From Jeotgalicoccus coquinae (lineage in GTDB: Bacteria; Bacillota; Bacilli; Staphylococcales; Salinicoccaceae), in assembly GCF_014207425.1 (NCBI RefSeq), contig NZ_JACHFF010000002.1, positions 370,148 to 434,147 on the forward strand: a DNA stretch of 64,000 nt, read 5' to 3'. Below, piece after piece: positions 45,160 through 54,663 of this stretch; position 1 is the first letter of the stretch; each line of letters opens with the position of its first letter. A program made the position numbers and the translations under genes. The notes under the pieces were generated by a model that did no database searches, was not told the DNA's origin, and saw only the letters and a list, made by a program, of their open reading frames with translations.

Positions 45160-46356
45160 TTGTCGGAAGTATATAAAGACAGATTGTGGACGAAAGATTT
45201 TATAAATACATCAATTGTTAACTTTGCGCTAATGATGTCACAATATCTTCTCCTTGTGACAATGGCAATGTACGCGACACAGGAATACGGTGCGTCGGTC
45301 GGCATGGCAGGACTTGTATCCAGTTCATTTATTATCGGTTCGCTGATTGGAAGGCTGTTCGGCGGCAAGCATATTACCGCTATGGGCGGTAAAAAAATGC
45401 TGCTGATCGGCTCGGCACTCATCGTTGTGCTGACGGCATCTTATTTAATCCCGATGAGTATATATCCGCTTATTATACTCCGGATTTTACACGGTATAGC
45501 TATGGGTTACGCAATGACGGCAACAGGTACAATCATTGCACAGATTATACCGCCAAGCAGAAATGGCGAGGGAATCGGCTACTTCAGTATGTCAGTAGTA
45601 CTGGCGACGGCTGTCGGGCCATTGATAGGTGTTGCTTTAATCGCAGCCTACGGATTTACCAGTATTTTTATCTTTTCATTTACGATGGCAGTAATCAGTC
45701 TGATTATCGGACTGACAGTTAAGGCGCCGCCAATGAAACCGATTAAAGCAACAGCCGGCGGGAAATTTAAGATTATGGATTTCTTCGAAAAACGGGCAAT
45801 ACCAATTTCAGTCGTGATGTTTGTAATGGCATTCGCGTATTCGGGTATTTTATCGTACGTTACTGCTTATGCAGAAAGCATCAGTCTGATACAGGCGGGC
45901 AGTCTGTACTTTACAGTGTACGGTGTGACGGTACTGCTGTCGCGTCCAATCACAGGACCGCTCCTTGACCGTAAAGGTGCAAATATTGTAATGTACCCTG
46001 CAATTATTATGTTTGCATTGGGTCTCGCAGTAATCAGCCAGGCTACAGCGACGATTGCATTTCTGATTGCAGCAGTGCTGATCGGTTTCGGCTACGGCAA
46101 CGTGCAGTCGATTACACAGGCGCTGTCCATTAAAGTGACACCGAGAGAACGTCTCGGCCTCGCGAATACCACATATTTTATTGCCTTGGACTTAGGACTT
46201 GGCTTTGGGCCATTTCTTTTAGGACCAATTGCATCATCATTCGGCTACGGCGGAATGTATTTAACGCTCGCTTTCGTAGTGCTGTCGGGAATCGCAGTGT
46301 ATTATTTCTTGCACGGCAGACGAGATAGAGCACTAATGAACAACAGCGGAGTATAG
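45160..46356 (+). CDS. MFS transporter (12 TM)
   Basis: The 398-residue protein has the MFS signature GRLFGGKHITAMGGKKMLL after TM2 and twelve predicted helices. It resembles drug/sugar-type proton antiporters, but the substrate is not evident. The start is TTG, preceded by AAGGAAG. A terminator follows. Confidence 0.87.
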   Translation: MSEVYKDRLWTKDFINTSIVNFALMMSQYLLLVTMAMYATQEYGASVGMAGLVSSSFIIGSLIGRLFGGKHITAMGGKKMLLIGSALIVVLTASYLIPMSIYPLIILRILHGIAMGYAMTATGTIIAQIIPPSRNGEGIGYFSMSVVLATAVGPLIGVALIAAYGFTSIFIFSFTMAVISLIIGLTVKAPPMKPIKATAGGKFKIMDFFEKRAIPISVVMFVMAFAYSGILSYVTAYAESISLIQAGSLYFTVYGVTVLLSRPITGPLLDRKGANIVMYPAIIMFALGLAVISQATATIAFLIAAVLIGFGYGNVQSITQALSIKVTPRERLGLANTTYFIALDLGLGFGPFLLGPIASSFGYGGMYLTLAFVVLSGIAVYYFLHGRRDRALMNNSGV

Positions 46357-46359
46357 AGC

Positions 46360-46394
46360 TATCACCTGTCATTATTTTGGCAGGTGATATTTTT
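46360..46394 (+). terminator. Terminator after the MFS gene
   Basis: TATCACCTG / CAGGTGATA followed by TTTTTG. Confidence 0.8.
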
Positions 46395-46462
46395 GTTTTG
46401 AGGGAAATTTATAAGGGTAATGTATTGGAATTATGTAATTTTGAAAGGGGAGTAAGATAAGA

Positions 46463-47254
46463 ATGTCATTAGCAAAGATTATTGAGGAAATCAAAGGAAA
46501 ACGTGATGATACCGGAGTACTTACAATTCACTTAAACACAGATGCCAGCGCAGGGAATCTTTCAAACGGAGAATGGAAGATACACTTAAAAAACGGTTTG
46601 AAAGAACTTAAAGAAGAAGTGAAGGCAAAAGATAATCAAGCAGAGCTGAAAGCCTTGAAAAAACTGCAGGATAAAGTCGAGAAAGAGATTGCGGTGCATC
46701 AGCGTGAAATGCGTAAAGGATTTATATTAGTCGCATCGGCTGATGGTGAGCTCTGGAGAGCAAGAGTACTGCAGGTTCCGGTAACAACATCATTCCATTG
46801 GGGTGAAACTGCTGAAACACGGCAGATTGAAGAACTTGAACAGCGTTTCCCTGAAACAGCATTGGTAGTAGTGCAGCAGGCTGATGTAACATTTATCGAG
46901 ACGTCACTTGGGATTATTAGAGATACGAGGAAATACAGCTGGGACGTCGACAGTGAAAACTGGGTCGACTATGAAGAAGCGGCTCAGCCGTTAGCAAGAG
47001 GCGGCGGGAAAGATGAATTCCAGCACCGCTTTGAAGAAAATCAGCACCGCTGGTATAAGAGTTTAGCTGCCCAGCTTGAAAAAGAAATTAAAGAACGCGG
47101 TCTGGAAGGCGCATACCTTGTCGGCAGTAAAGAATCGGTAGCTGATATCGAAGCGAACATGAGCCCGAAAAACGTTAAAGGCATCGTCACAAAAAACCTC
47201 GGTTCAAAACCGGATCATGAAATTTTAAATGAAGTATTCGATACACTAATATAG
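46463..47254 (+). CDS. VLRF1/baeRF-type release-factor-like protein
   Basis: The 263-residue protein looks like the bacterial archaeo-eukaryotic release factor 1-like (baeRF10/VLRF1) family: an N-terminal GVLTIHLNTDASAG, a basic coiled region (residues 45-80), then a RNase-H-like core with LVVVQQADVTFIETSLG, and a LEGAYLVGSKESVADIEANM segment. VLRF1 relatives such as eukaryotic Vms1 release stalled peptidyl-tRNA in ribosome quality control. That function is inferred from family, not shown here. It has no signal peptide. Confidence 0.75.
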   Translation: MSLAKIIEEIKGKRDDTGVLTIHLNTDASAGNLSNGEWKIHLKNGLKELKEEVKAKDNQAELKALKKLQDKVEKEIAVHQREMRKGFILVASADGELWRARVLQVPVTTSFHWGETAETRQIEELEQRFPETALVVVQQADVTFIETSLGIIRDTRKYSWDVDSENWVDYEEAAQPLARGGGKDEFQHRFEENQHRWYKSLAAQLEKEIKERGLEGAYLVGSKESVADIEANMSPKNVKGIVTKNLGSKPDHEILNEVFDTLI

Positions 47255-47261
47255 TTATTAA

Positions 47262-47287
47262 AAAAGAGAAGCTGAGGCTTCTCTTTT
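47262..47287. terminator. Bidirectional terminator
   Basis: AAGAGAAGC / GCTTCTCTT with a 4-base loop lies between convergent genes. Confidence 0.85.
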
Positions 47288-47291
47288 GTTG

Positions 47292-48584
47292 TTAAATTAA
47301 ATTTTTTCCTTTGAGATAATATTCTTTATAAACTTCCTCAGGCACCATATCTCCGCCCGTACTCCAAGCAAGATGAGTCCCTTTAGAATGTGTTGCAGCT
47401 GGACCAATGACACCTGCAAGTGAAGAGGGTTCGAGTTTAATGTTTTCCTCATCGTACATTACAGCGAGCATTTTAAATAAGTTTTCATCACTGACAGTAT
47501 ATGAACCGCTGATGAGCTTAGCCAGCAATTGACCGACAAATCCGGAAGCTCTGCCGACAGCGAGTCCATCCGCAGCAGTGACGTTATCGATACCGAAATC
47601 CTGGACGGAAATTTTATCGTGATAATCAGTCATCATGCCGAGGGTCATACACGGAGAGTGCGTGGGTTCTGCAAAGTAACAGTTTACGTTATCACCGAAA
47701 ACAACTTTAAGTCCGAATGCAATGCCGCCGGGACCGCCGCCGACACCGCATGGCAGGTAGACATTCAGCGGATGATTTTTATCCACTGCGATATTCTGCT
47801 CCTGCAGCTGTGCTTTTAAGCGAATAGCAGCGACCGCATAGCCTAAAAACAATGTTTTTGAGTTCTCATCATCGATAAAGTAACTCTTAGCGTCTTTAAG
47901 GCTGTCTGCGCGTCCCTGTTCGACTGCTTTTGAGTAATCGTCGCTATGCTCAACGACTGTAACGCCTTTAGAGCGGAGCATATCTTTCTTCCACTGCTTC
48001 GCATCATCAGACATATGAATAAGCACTTTAAAGCCAAGCTCGGCTCCCATAATTCCAATACTTAGTCCAAGGTTACCAGTGGAACCGCAGACCAGCGAGT
48101 ATTGCGAGAAGTGATTTTTAAAATCCGGACCGGCGAATTTTTTATAATCATCATCTTCAGTAATAAGCCCGGCTGCGAGTGCAAGCGACTCTGCAAAAGC
48201 AAGGACTTCATAAATGCCGCCGCGCGCTTTAACAGAACCGGAAATCGGCAGTTTGTTATCTTCTTTTAAATAAAAAGAACCGTTGATTTTTTTGCCGACT
48301 ATCTCTTTAAAACTTTCCTGAATGCGTGTCAGTTCAGTCAAAGGAGATTCTATAATTCCTGCGCTATCAGCAGTTTCAGGAAAAACATGTGCAATGTAAG
48401 GTGCAAAACGTTTCAGGCGTGCTTCTGCACTTAAAATATCATCTTCACTAAGTATCAACTCCGGCAGGACACTGTCTGCAGCAGCCTGATTGTCATTCAG
48501 CCAAAGGGTTTCACGATATTCCATCATATCCCCGAGCTGTGGAAATTCATTCTGCCATTGTTCAATTGTTTTATTAAGTATCAC
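47292..48584 (-). CDS. dsdA: D-serine dehydratase
   Basis: The 430-residue type II PLP enzyme deaminates D-serine to pyruvate and ammonia. The PLP-Lys is Lys119 in SGSVKARGG; the glycine-rich phosphate loop GSTGNLG and the GVGGGPGG region are clear, as is the family's [12 protein letters not shown] segment. D-serine blocks cell-wall and pantothenate reactions, so the enzyme detoxifies or uses it. It starts with GTG, 8 bases after AAGGAG. No transporter is adjacent. Confidence 0.95.
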   Translation of the reverse strand: MILNKTIEQWQNEFPQLGDMMEYRETLWLNDNQAAADSVLPELILSEDDILSAEARLKRFAPYIAHVFPETADSAGIIESPLTELTRIQESFKEIVGKKINGSFYLKEDNKLPISGSVKARGGIYEVLAFAESLALAAGLITEDDDYKKFAGPDFKNHFSQYSLVCGSTGNLGLSIGIMGAELGFKVLIHMSDDAKQWKKDMLRSKGVTVVEHSDDYSKAVEQGRADSLKDAKSYFIDDENSKTLFLGYAVAAIRLKAQLQEQNIAVDKNHPLNVYLPCGVGGGPGGIAFGLKVVFGDNVNCYFAEPTHSPCMTLGMMTDYHDKISVQDFGIDNVTAADGLAVGRASGFVGQLLAKLISGSYTVSDENLFKMLAVMYDEENIKLEPSSLAGVIGPAATHSKGTHLAWSTGGDMVPEEVYKEYYLKGKNLI

Positions 48585-48618
48585 AGCACCATCTCCTTAC
48601 ATATAAATTTTATTATAA

Positions 48619-48650
48619 AAAATAAGCAGGTCCAGATTGGAACCTGCTGG
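48619..48650 (-). terminator. Terminator downstream of the YflT-like gene
   Basis: On the minus strand AGCAGGTTCC... folds with GGACCTGCT, followed by TATTTTTT. Confidence 0.75.
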
Positions 48651-48656
48651 TGAATA

Positions 48657-49073
48657 TTATAATCTTGTACCGTCATCATTCACTTTGTTCATATCGACGA
48701 CTTCAGTATCATTATCATATGGCATATCTTTCAGCTCAGCTTTGTAAACACCATCTGCATCCGGATGATTGATATACAAAATAAACTGATGATGTTCAAG
48801 TGCGTAATGATAAGCCTCCTCCTGCTCATGTGTGAGATTGAGATTATCAATACGGCGGTCTTCAGGATCGCCTGCAGAGAAATATGTGACAATCTTATCA
48901 CCGGCAGTGCCGTCAATTGTCTTCGTTTCAATATCTTCATTCAGCTCTACACTTTCAAAAGATGCATTTGAAAAAATAGTTAGCTGATTGTTCCTTACGT
49001 TCTTTTCTCTACGTAAAAAATGAATGCGGTTCAATAAATCATCTTCGTTAAGATATGTTTCTAATCTGGCCAA
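48657..49073 (-). CDS. General stress protein 17M/YflT-like protein
   Basis: This 138-residue acidic protein has the YflT/GSP17M pattern: an N-terminal YLNEDDLLNRIHFLR, a QLTIFSN strand, then GDKIVTYFSAGDPEDRRIDNLNLTHEQEEAYHYALEHHQFILYI. The same layout is found in the first 110 residues of the larger protein at 57086-58009. Translation starts at TTG with AGGAGG upstream. Family members are sigma-B stress genes in B. subtilis, and a sigma-B-like promoter lies upstream on this strand. Confidence 0.82.
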   Translation of the reverse strand: MARLETYLNEDDLLNRIHFLRREKNVRNNQLTIFSNASFESVELNEDIETKTIDGTAGDKIVTYFSAGDPEDRRIDNLNLTHEQEEAYHYALEHHQFILYINHPDADGVYKAELKDMPYDNDTEVVDMNKVNDDGTRL

Positions 49074-49112
49074 AATTATCCCCTCCTGCAGAGATTCATA
49101 TATATAAAATAT

Positions 49113-49137
49113 TTACCCTGTCTGTTTGGAATGAAAC
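49113..49137 (-). promoter_or_regulatory. Candidate sigma-B promoter of the YflT-like gene
   Basis: On the minus strand GTTTCA (49137-49132), a 13-base spacer and GGGTAA (49118-49113) approach the sigma-B consensus GTTTAA-N12-15-GGGTAT. Assigned by consensus and gene family only. Confidence 0.6.
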
Positions 49138-49158
49138 AAAGCTTTGTCCGCTTTAAAT

Positions 49159-49593
49159 TTAATTTTTAAAATAATTTTTCATTAGGCGTTTATACAGCTG
49201 ATCTTCAAAATAATTACGATTTGCCTGGATGTAAGCTTCTACCAGCAGATAAGCGAAGAATGAATAATAAGCGCCGCCTAAAATTACCCATGTGTTACCT
49301 GAAGAAAAATATAAAATCATACTTAAACCAAGTACTGCAAACAACAGTCCGATAATTGCAACGAAACGGTAAAGATTGGATTGGCGCAGCTGATCGCGAA
49401 CCTGGGTATTGATGTCATCCATAAAGTTATTGTAAGCAGTATCGTTCCGAGCTGCTAAAGTGCCGGCAATATCTCTAGAGAGGAAATCTGTCACTTTAAT
49501 ATCTCCGCTGTAACGTTCCTCTCTGTACTTCACATCGACATTTGGATTGTGCCTAAATAAATAATTAAAAAACTCACTGAATGGAATGTTCAT
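49159..49593 (-). CDS. Small membrane protein of unknown function
   Basis: The 144-residue protein has an N-terminal cytoplasmic-type region with basic residues, then two hydrophobic segments at about residues 76-95 and 102-125 (FVAIIGLLFAVLGLSMILY, WVILGGAYYSFFAYLLVEAYI), and a basic C-terminal tail. It has no recognisable catalytic motif or signal peptide. An AGGAGG lies before the ATG. It is oriented away from the GMC operon. Confidence 0.7.
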   Translation of the reverse strand: MNIPFSEFFNYLFRHNPNVDVKYREERYSGDIKVTDFLSRDIAGTLAARNDTAYNNFMDDINTQVRDQLRQSNLYRFVAIIGLLFAVLGLSMILYFSSGNTWVILGGAYYSFFAYLLVEAYIQANRNYFEDQLYKRLMKNYFKN

Positions 49594-49797
49594 GTGAATT
49601 GCCTCCTTCTTATGATAATAATTTTAGTAAAGATTATAAAAATAGTCTAACAGAAAAAATAATAAGTTTACTACGTAGGTTATATATTTTCCATTAATAT
49701 TAAAAAATAAAATTGAGAAAATATATTTCTTCATGTAAGATTAACATCACATTATTATAGCAATTACATTTAAAAATACAGACTTTGAGGTGAAGAA

Positions 49798-50586
49798 ATG
49801 CCGGATAAATTTGAAACTGAAAAAACTTTTTCCAGACGGGGATTTTTAAAGATGTCTGGAGTTGCGACGGGTTCACTAGTGGCAGGTACATATTTAGGGT
49901 CACTTCTTGATGTTAATACATCGGACGAGAACACAGAGACTGAAACTGCATCTGAAGACACTGCCCAGAATACTGGAGGAGAAGCGGCTGTACAGGAAGA
50001 TTATACACGAGCTTACAAGTTTTTCACTAAAGCTGATGATTTTAAAACAATTGAAGCCGCTGCAGAAAGGATTTTCCCGGAAGATGAGCTGGGCCCCGGT
50101 GCTATTGCACTTGGAGTTGGCTGGTTTATCGATCATGAACTTGCGAGCGGGTACGGAGTAAACGCACGTGAATATATGAAAGGTCCTTTCAAAGAAGGCA
50201 CGGACTTTCAAGGACCGCAGTATGCAATACTGCGCAGAGACTTATTCATGGAAGCCATTCGGGTGATGAATGTAACGGCGCAGGAAAATCACGATGTATT
50301 ATTTCATGAGCTCGAACCAGAACAGCAAGATGATATTTTATCTCAATTAGAATCTGATGAACTTGAATTACGTGGTGCCAAAGCGAGTGATTTCTTTGAA
50401 GAACTTCGATTAGCGACTTTATCAGGTGCATACGCAGATCCGCTATACCGAGGCAATAAAGGAATGCAGGGCTGGGAAATGAAGAAATTCCCTGGTGCAT
50501 ATATGAGTTATATCAACGAGGTAGAACAGGAAGGGCCTGTTGAACTTGAACCAATGGCGCTTTCAAGCCACTCAGAATCACATTAA
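49798..50586 (+). CDS. Gluconate 2-dehydrogenase subunit 3-like (Tat-exported GMC partner)
   Basis: The 262-residue protein begins with a twin-arginine signal, SRRGFLK (residues 12-18) and a hydrophobic stretch, then an acidic linker and a domain with FFTKADDFKTIEAAAERIFPED and QWEMKKFPGAY-like end, matching the gluconate dehydrogenase subunit 3 family. That family escorts the FAD subunit through the Tat pathway and anchors it outside. The next gene encodes the catalytic GMC subunit 18 bases downstream. Confidence 0.9.
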   Translation: MPDKFETEKTFSRRGFLKMSGVATGSLVAGTYLGSLLDVNTSDENTETETASEDTAQNTGGEAAVQEDYTRAYKFFTKADDFKTIEAAAERIFPEDELGPGAIALGVGWFIDHELASGYGVNAREYMKGPFKEGTDFQGPQYAILRRDLFMEAIRVMNVTAQENHDVLFHELEPEQQDDILSQLESDELELRGAKASDFFEELRLATLSGAYADPLYRGNKGMQGWEMKKFPGAYMSYINEVEQEGPVELEPMALSSHSESH

Positions 50587-50604
50587 TTATCAGGAGGGAA
50601 ATAT

Positions 50605-52341
50605 ATGCCTATAGAATTAGAAAAAACTGACATTGTCGTAGTAGGACTCGGCTGGGCAGGCAGTATTGTCGCTGCTGAATTATCCAAGGGCGGCAGAAAT
50701 GTAATCGGGTTGGAACGTGGTACAGAAAAAAAGACTGAGGATTACTTAACAGCTCATGATGAATACAGATATGCTGTTGGACATGAAATGATGCAGGATT
50801 TATCGAAAGAAACAATTACATACCGGAATACCGACGATGAAGAAGCGTTGCCAATGCGACGATACGGTGCGTTTTTAATTGGTACTGATGTTGGCGGAGG
50901 CGGAGTGCATTGGAATGGTGACACATGGAGATATCACCCATACGATTTTGAAATAAAATCAATGACAGAAGAACGCTACGGAACAGATAAAATACCTGAA
51001 GATTATCTTGTGCAGGATTGGGGCATTACGTACGAGGAACTTGCACCTTATTATTTAAGATATGAGAAAAATTCAGGGGTGAGCGGAGAACAAAATCCGA
51101 TGGGGCCGAAACGTGATGCGCCGTATCCGACACCTCCGTTAAAAGAAACTCCTGTATTGTCAGAGTATAAAGAAGCGTGTGAAAGATTAGGATACCAACC
51201 TTTTATGATTCCGGCATCTACAATTTCAGAGCAATTTGTGAACCCCGATGGGCAAACAATTAATGCATGTCAATATTGTGGTTTTTGTGAAAAATTCGGA
51301 TGTGAGTGGGGAGCAAAAGCATCTCCAATCGTAACGACAATTCCTACAGCAAAAGAAACAGGGAATTTTGAGTTGCGTACACACTCAAACGTAGTGGAAA
51401 TCATTAAGGAAGACGACAAGGTGACAGGTGTTCTGTACATCGATACGTTAACACAGGAAGAGTTTCTTCAGCCGGCAGACGTTGTGGTAGTTTCAAGTCA
51501 TACAACGAATAATACCAAATTACTGCTGCATTCCGACCTTGGTACAGCGTATGATCCGAAAACAGGTGAAGGTGCAGTCGGAAAAAACTACTGTCTGCAT
51601 ATTACACCGCAGGTGACGGGCTTCTTTGATAAAGAGTTTAATACAGTTACAGGTGCTGGGGCACTAGGAATATGTATTGATGAATTTAACGTCGACAATT
51701 TTGATCATACAGATTTGGACTTCATCCACGGAGGGAATATTGCATTAAAACAAACTGGAAAACGCCCGATTGAACAAAATGTAGTTCCGCCCGGTGTTAA
51801 AAATTGGGGTGCAGAATTCAAAAAAGAATCGATTAAATCATTTACACAATCATTATCATCACATGCTCAAATGATTACGCTCCCTCATAGAAACAACTAT
51901 CTGTCACTTGATCCGACATATAATGACGACTATGGACGTCCGCTGCTGCGACTGACGTATGACCTTACCGATCATGACAGAGAAGTTCATGATTTCATCG
52001 GGAGAAAAATTGAAGAGATTATGGTAGAAATGGGTGCGACGGAAACTGTTCGAAGAGAACTGACAGAGCATTTCGATATATTCCCTGCTCATAATGATCA
52101 CATTGTTGGAGGCACGATTATTGGGTCGGATCCCGAAACAAGTGTCGTTAATAACTACTTGCAGATGTGGGACGAAGATAATGTATTTGTTATCGGAGGT
52201 TCAAACTTCCCGCATAATGGAGGTTATAATCCGACTGGTACAGTTGGTGCTTTTGCTTATCGCGCGGCAGAAGGTATTGAAATGTATTTAGAAGATAATA
52301 GACAATTAGCTGAAGCAGGAGAAGTAGCCGGCGCTAACTAA
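50605..52341 (+). CDS. GMC-family FAD oxidoreductase (gluconate/sorbitol-dehydrogenase large subunit type)
   Basis: The 578-residue flavoprotein has the FAD motif GLGWAGS (residues 14-20), GGGGVHWNGDTW near residue 95, and a C-terminal NPTGTVGAFAYRAA segment. A Cys pair in NACQYCGFCEKFGC (about residue 222-232) is characteristic of membrane gluconate dehydrogenases. It has no signal peptide, so export would be by hitch-hiking on the Tat-bearing small subunit. The substrate is a polyol or sugar acid, and electrons would go to the respiratory chain. No cytochrome c subunit gene is present. Confidence 0.9.
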   Translation: MPIELEKTDIVVVGLGWAGSIVAAELSKGGRNVIGLERGTEKKTEDYLTAHDEYRYAVGHEMMQDLSKETITYRNTDDEEALPMRRYGAFLIGTDVGGGGVHWNGDTWRYHPYDFEIKSMTEERYGTDKIPEDYLVQDWGITYEELAPYYLRYEKNSGVSGEQNPMGPKRDAPYPTPPLKETPVLSEYKEACERLGYQPFMIPASTISEQFVNPDGQTINACQYCGFCEKFGCEWGAKASPIVTTIPTAKETGNFELRTHSNVVEIIKEDDKVTGVLYIDTLTQEEFLQPADVVVVSSHTTNNTKLLLHSDLGTAYDPKTGEGAVGKNYCLHITPQVTGFFDKEFNTVTGAGALGICIDEFNVDNFDHTDLDFIHGGNIALKQTGKRPIEQNVVPPGVKNWGAEFKKESIKSFTQSLSSHAQMITLPHRNNYLSLDPTYNDDYGRPLLRLTYDLTDHDREVHDFIGRKIEEIMVEMGATETVRRELTEHFDIFPAHNDHIVGGTIIGSDPETSVVNNYLQMWDEDNVFVIGGSNFPHNGGYNPTGTVGAFAYRAAEGIEMYLEDNRQLAEAGEVAGAN

Positions 52342-52347
52342 TATAAA

Positions 52348-52382
52348 CAAAGACTGTCTCTTTTGAGGCAGTCTTTTTTTGT
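52348..52382 (+). terminator. Terminator of the GMC operon
   Basis: AAAGACTGTCTC / TGAGGCAGTCTTT followed by TTTTTT. Confidence 0.88.
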
Positions 52383-52619
52383 CGAGATTACATATTTACA
52401 ATAGCAGATGAAGTAACCGTTTTCATATCATGTGATTTCGTTAACTTATTCAAGAATTTACATTAAATTAACAGACTAATCTTAATTTTGCTGTAATAAA
52501 TTCTAATTGTTAAAAACATGTGGATTAATGTTTCTTATGTTAATTAATGTAATCAAAGTGTAAATCGTCTGTGAGACCGCCGTTTAATTTGGTATAACAC
52601 TACGTGGAGGGATTTTCAC

Positions 52620-53756
52620 ATGACTGAAAAAATAACAATGAACAACATCGTCAAACGATACGATAAAGAAGTTACTGTACTGGACGATATAGATTTAACA
52701 ATAAATGAAGGTGAATTCTTTGTAATGGTCGGCCCGTCGGGTTCTGGTAAAAGTACTCTCTTAAGGATGATTGCGGGACTGGAGGATATTACTGACGGTG
52801 TGATGAAGATAGATGACAATGTCATTAATCATCTGCCTCCGAAAAAACGGAATCTTTCTATGGTGTTTCAAAGCTACGCTTTATATCCCCACATGACTGT
52901 GAGGGATAATATATTATTCGGTTTGAAAGCGCGTAAAGTAAATAAAGAAGAGCAGCAGAAAAGGCTGCATGAAACGACGGAGATGATCGGTTTAAGTGAT
53001 TATCTTGACCGTAAACCAAGACAGCTTTCCGGAGGGCAGAGACAGCGTGTTGCGCTTGCCAGAGCAATTGTCAGCCAGGCACCGATTTGTTTAATGGATG
53101 AACCGCTGTCGAACCTCGATGCGAAGCTCCGTGCCAATATGAGAATTGAAATCCGACGTCTGCAAAGACAGTTTGGTCTGACGATGGTCTATGTTACACA
53201 TGATCAGGTGGAAGCGATGACGATGGGTGACCGTATTATGGTACTGGACAGCGGTAAGATTCAGCAGGTCGGACGCCCGATTGATTTATACAACGAACCG
53301 GCGAACTTATTTGTAGCATCATTTATCGGCTCACCGAAAATGAATATCGGCACGGTACAGAAAGATATTGCCGGTAAAAAATTCATTATTGAAGGTGAAC
53401 TCGCTATAGATGTTCCGGACAGAGTAATTGAAGGGCTGCAGGATATTCCAAATATCACAGTAGGAATTCGTGCCGAACACATTACTCCGCCTGAAGATGG
53501 TAAAGAGATACATACGCTGGAAGTTGTTAATGTCGAAAACTTAGGTAATGAAACTTCCATAGCATTCGATGTGGGCCAAGAAATCTGGACGGCAAAATGG
53601 CCGGGACAGTGGGATATCAAAGTAGGAGAAGCTACTCCGGTTAATATTTCCCATGAAGATTTTGCATACTTTGATTCAGATACTACTCAATTGATCCGCT
53701 CTTCGAGAAGTGCTTTACGAGAAGGAGATGAAATTGATGCAGTCCAGCAGCAGTGA
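52620..53756 (+). CDS. ugpC: UgpC, ATPase of a glycerol-3-phosphate ABC importer
   Basis: The 378-residue MalK/UgpC-type ATPase has Walker A GPSGSGKST (38-46), signature LSGGQ (136-140), Walker B with LMDEP, and a C-terminal OB-fold regulatory domain. It powers the permease pair that follows. The gene order ugpC-A-E-B with UgpB-like binding protein points to sn-glycerol-3-phosphate or glycerophosphodiesters. The 3' end overlaps ugpA by 20 bases. A 230-base region upstream (52383-52619) holds AT-rich sequence without a clear promoter consensus. Confidence 0.9.
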   Translation: MTEKITMNNIVKRYDKEVTVLDDIDLTINEGEFFVMVGPSGSGKSTLLRMIAGLEDITDGVMKIDDNVINHLPPKKRNLSMVFQSYALYPHMTVRDNILFGLKARKVNKEEQQKRLHETTEMIGLSDYLDRKPRQLSGGQRQRVALARAIVSQAPICLMDEPLSNLDAKLRANMRIEIRRLQRQFGLTMVYVTHDQVEAMTMGDRIMVLDSGKIQQVGRPIDLYNEPANLFVASFIGSPKMNIGTVQKDIAGKKFIIEGELAIDVPDRVIEGLQDIPNITVGIRAEHITPPEDGKEIHTLEVVNVENLGNETSIAFDVGQEIWTAKWPGQWDIKVGEATPVNISHEDFAYFDSDTTQLIRSSRSALREGDEIDAVQQQ

Positions 53757-54663
53757 ATTAAAAAATGTGTTTTTGAAACAGAAAAAAAAGACACGGCGTC
53801 AAAACTTCTTTAAAGGTATTATGTTTCTGCTGCCGTCGATTATTTTATTTTCACTCTTCTTATTCTATCCAATGATAAAAACATTTTACTTAAGCTTCTT
53901 TCTGACTGATATGGCCGGGACCCCAACTGTTTTCGTTGGTCTGGATAACTACATACAGCTGTATACATCAGATATATTCAGAAAAAGTTTTATCTCTACA
54001 TTTCTTTTCGTTCTATATATCGTCCCGTCATCTATAATTATTGCACTGTTTTTAGCAGTACTGGCTAATGAAAAGCTGAAAGGTGTCGGCTTATTCAGAA
54101 CGATGTACTCATCAACAATGGGAATATCGGTCGCTGCAGGCTCAATATTCTGGATGTATTTATTCAACCCCTCGATGGGTCTTCTGAATGAAGCACTCGG
54201 AGTTATCGGTATCGACAGTATAGGATGGCTGACTGATCCGGATTGGGCATTGATTGCTATATCCTTAACAACAATCTGGATGAATATAGGATTTACATTT
54301 TTAATTCTGCTCGGCGGACTGCAGTCTATCGATCAGAGTCTGTACGAGAATGCGAATATTGAAGGCGCCGGCTATTTCAGAAAGCTGTTTCAGATTACTG
54401 TGCCTATGCTTTCGCCCACGCTGTTTTTCGTACTCGTCGTAACGATTATTAATGCCTTCCAGACGTTCGGACAAATTGATATTTTAACGAAAGGCGGTCC
54501 GCAGTACGAGACCAACCTGATCGTTTACTCAATTTACAGGGAAGCTTTCGTCAATAGACAGTTCGGTCCGGCAAGTGCCCAGGCAGTCGTATTATTCGTC
54601 ATTATATTAATTATGACGGCAATTCAGTTCAAGTTTGCTGAAAGGAAGGTGCACTACCAATGA
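53737..54663 (+). CDS. ugpA: UgpA, permease of the glycerol-3-phosphate importer
   Basis: The 308-residue inner-membrane permease has six predicted TM helices and the EAA-loop with GAGYFRKLFQITVPMLSPTLFF (coupling helix to UgpC). The ATG at 53737 lies 9 bases after AAGGAG; other in-frame starts upstream (53710, 53728) overlap that site. It overlaps ugpC by 20 bases and ugpE by 4 (ATGA), so translation is coupled. Confidence 0.88.
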   Translation: MQSSSSELKNVFLKQKKKTRRQNFFKGIMFLLPSIILFSLFLFYPMIKTFYLSFFLTDMAGTPTVFVGLDNYIQLYTSDIFRKSFISTFLFVLYIVPSSIIIALFLAVLANEKLKGVGLFRTMYSSTMGISVAAGSIFWMYLFNPSMGLLNEALGVIGIDSIGWLTDPDWALIAISLTTIWMNIGFTFLILLGGLQSIDQSLYENANIEGAGYFRKLFQITVPMLSPTLFFVLVVTIINAFQTFGQIDILTKGGPQYETNLIVYSIYREAFVNRQFGPASAQAVVLFVIILIMTAIQFKFAERKVHYQ

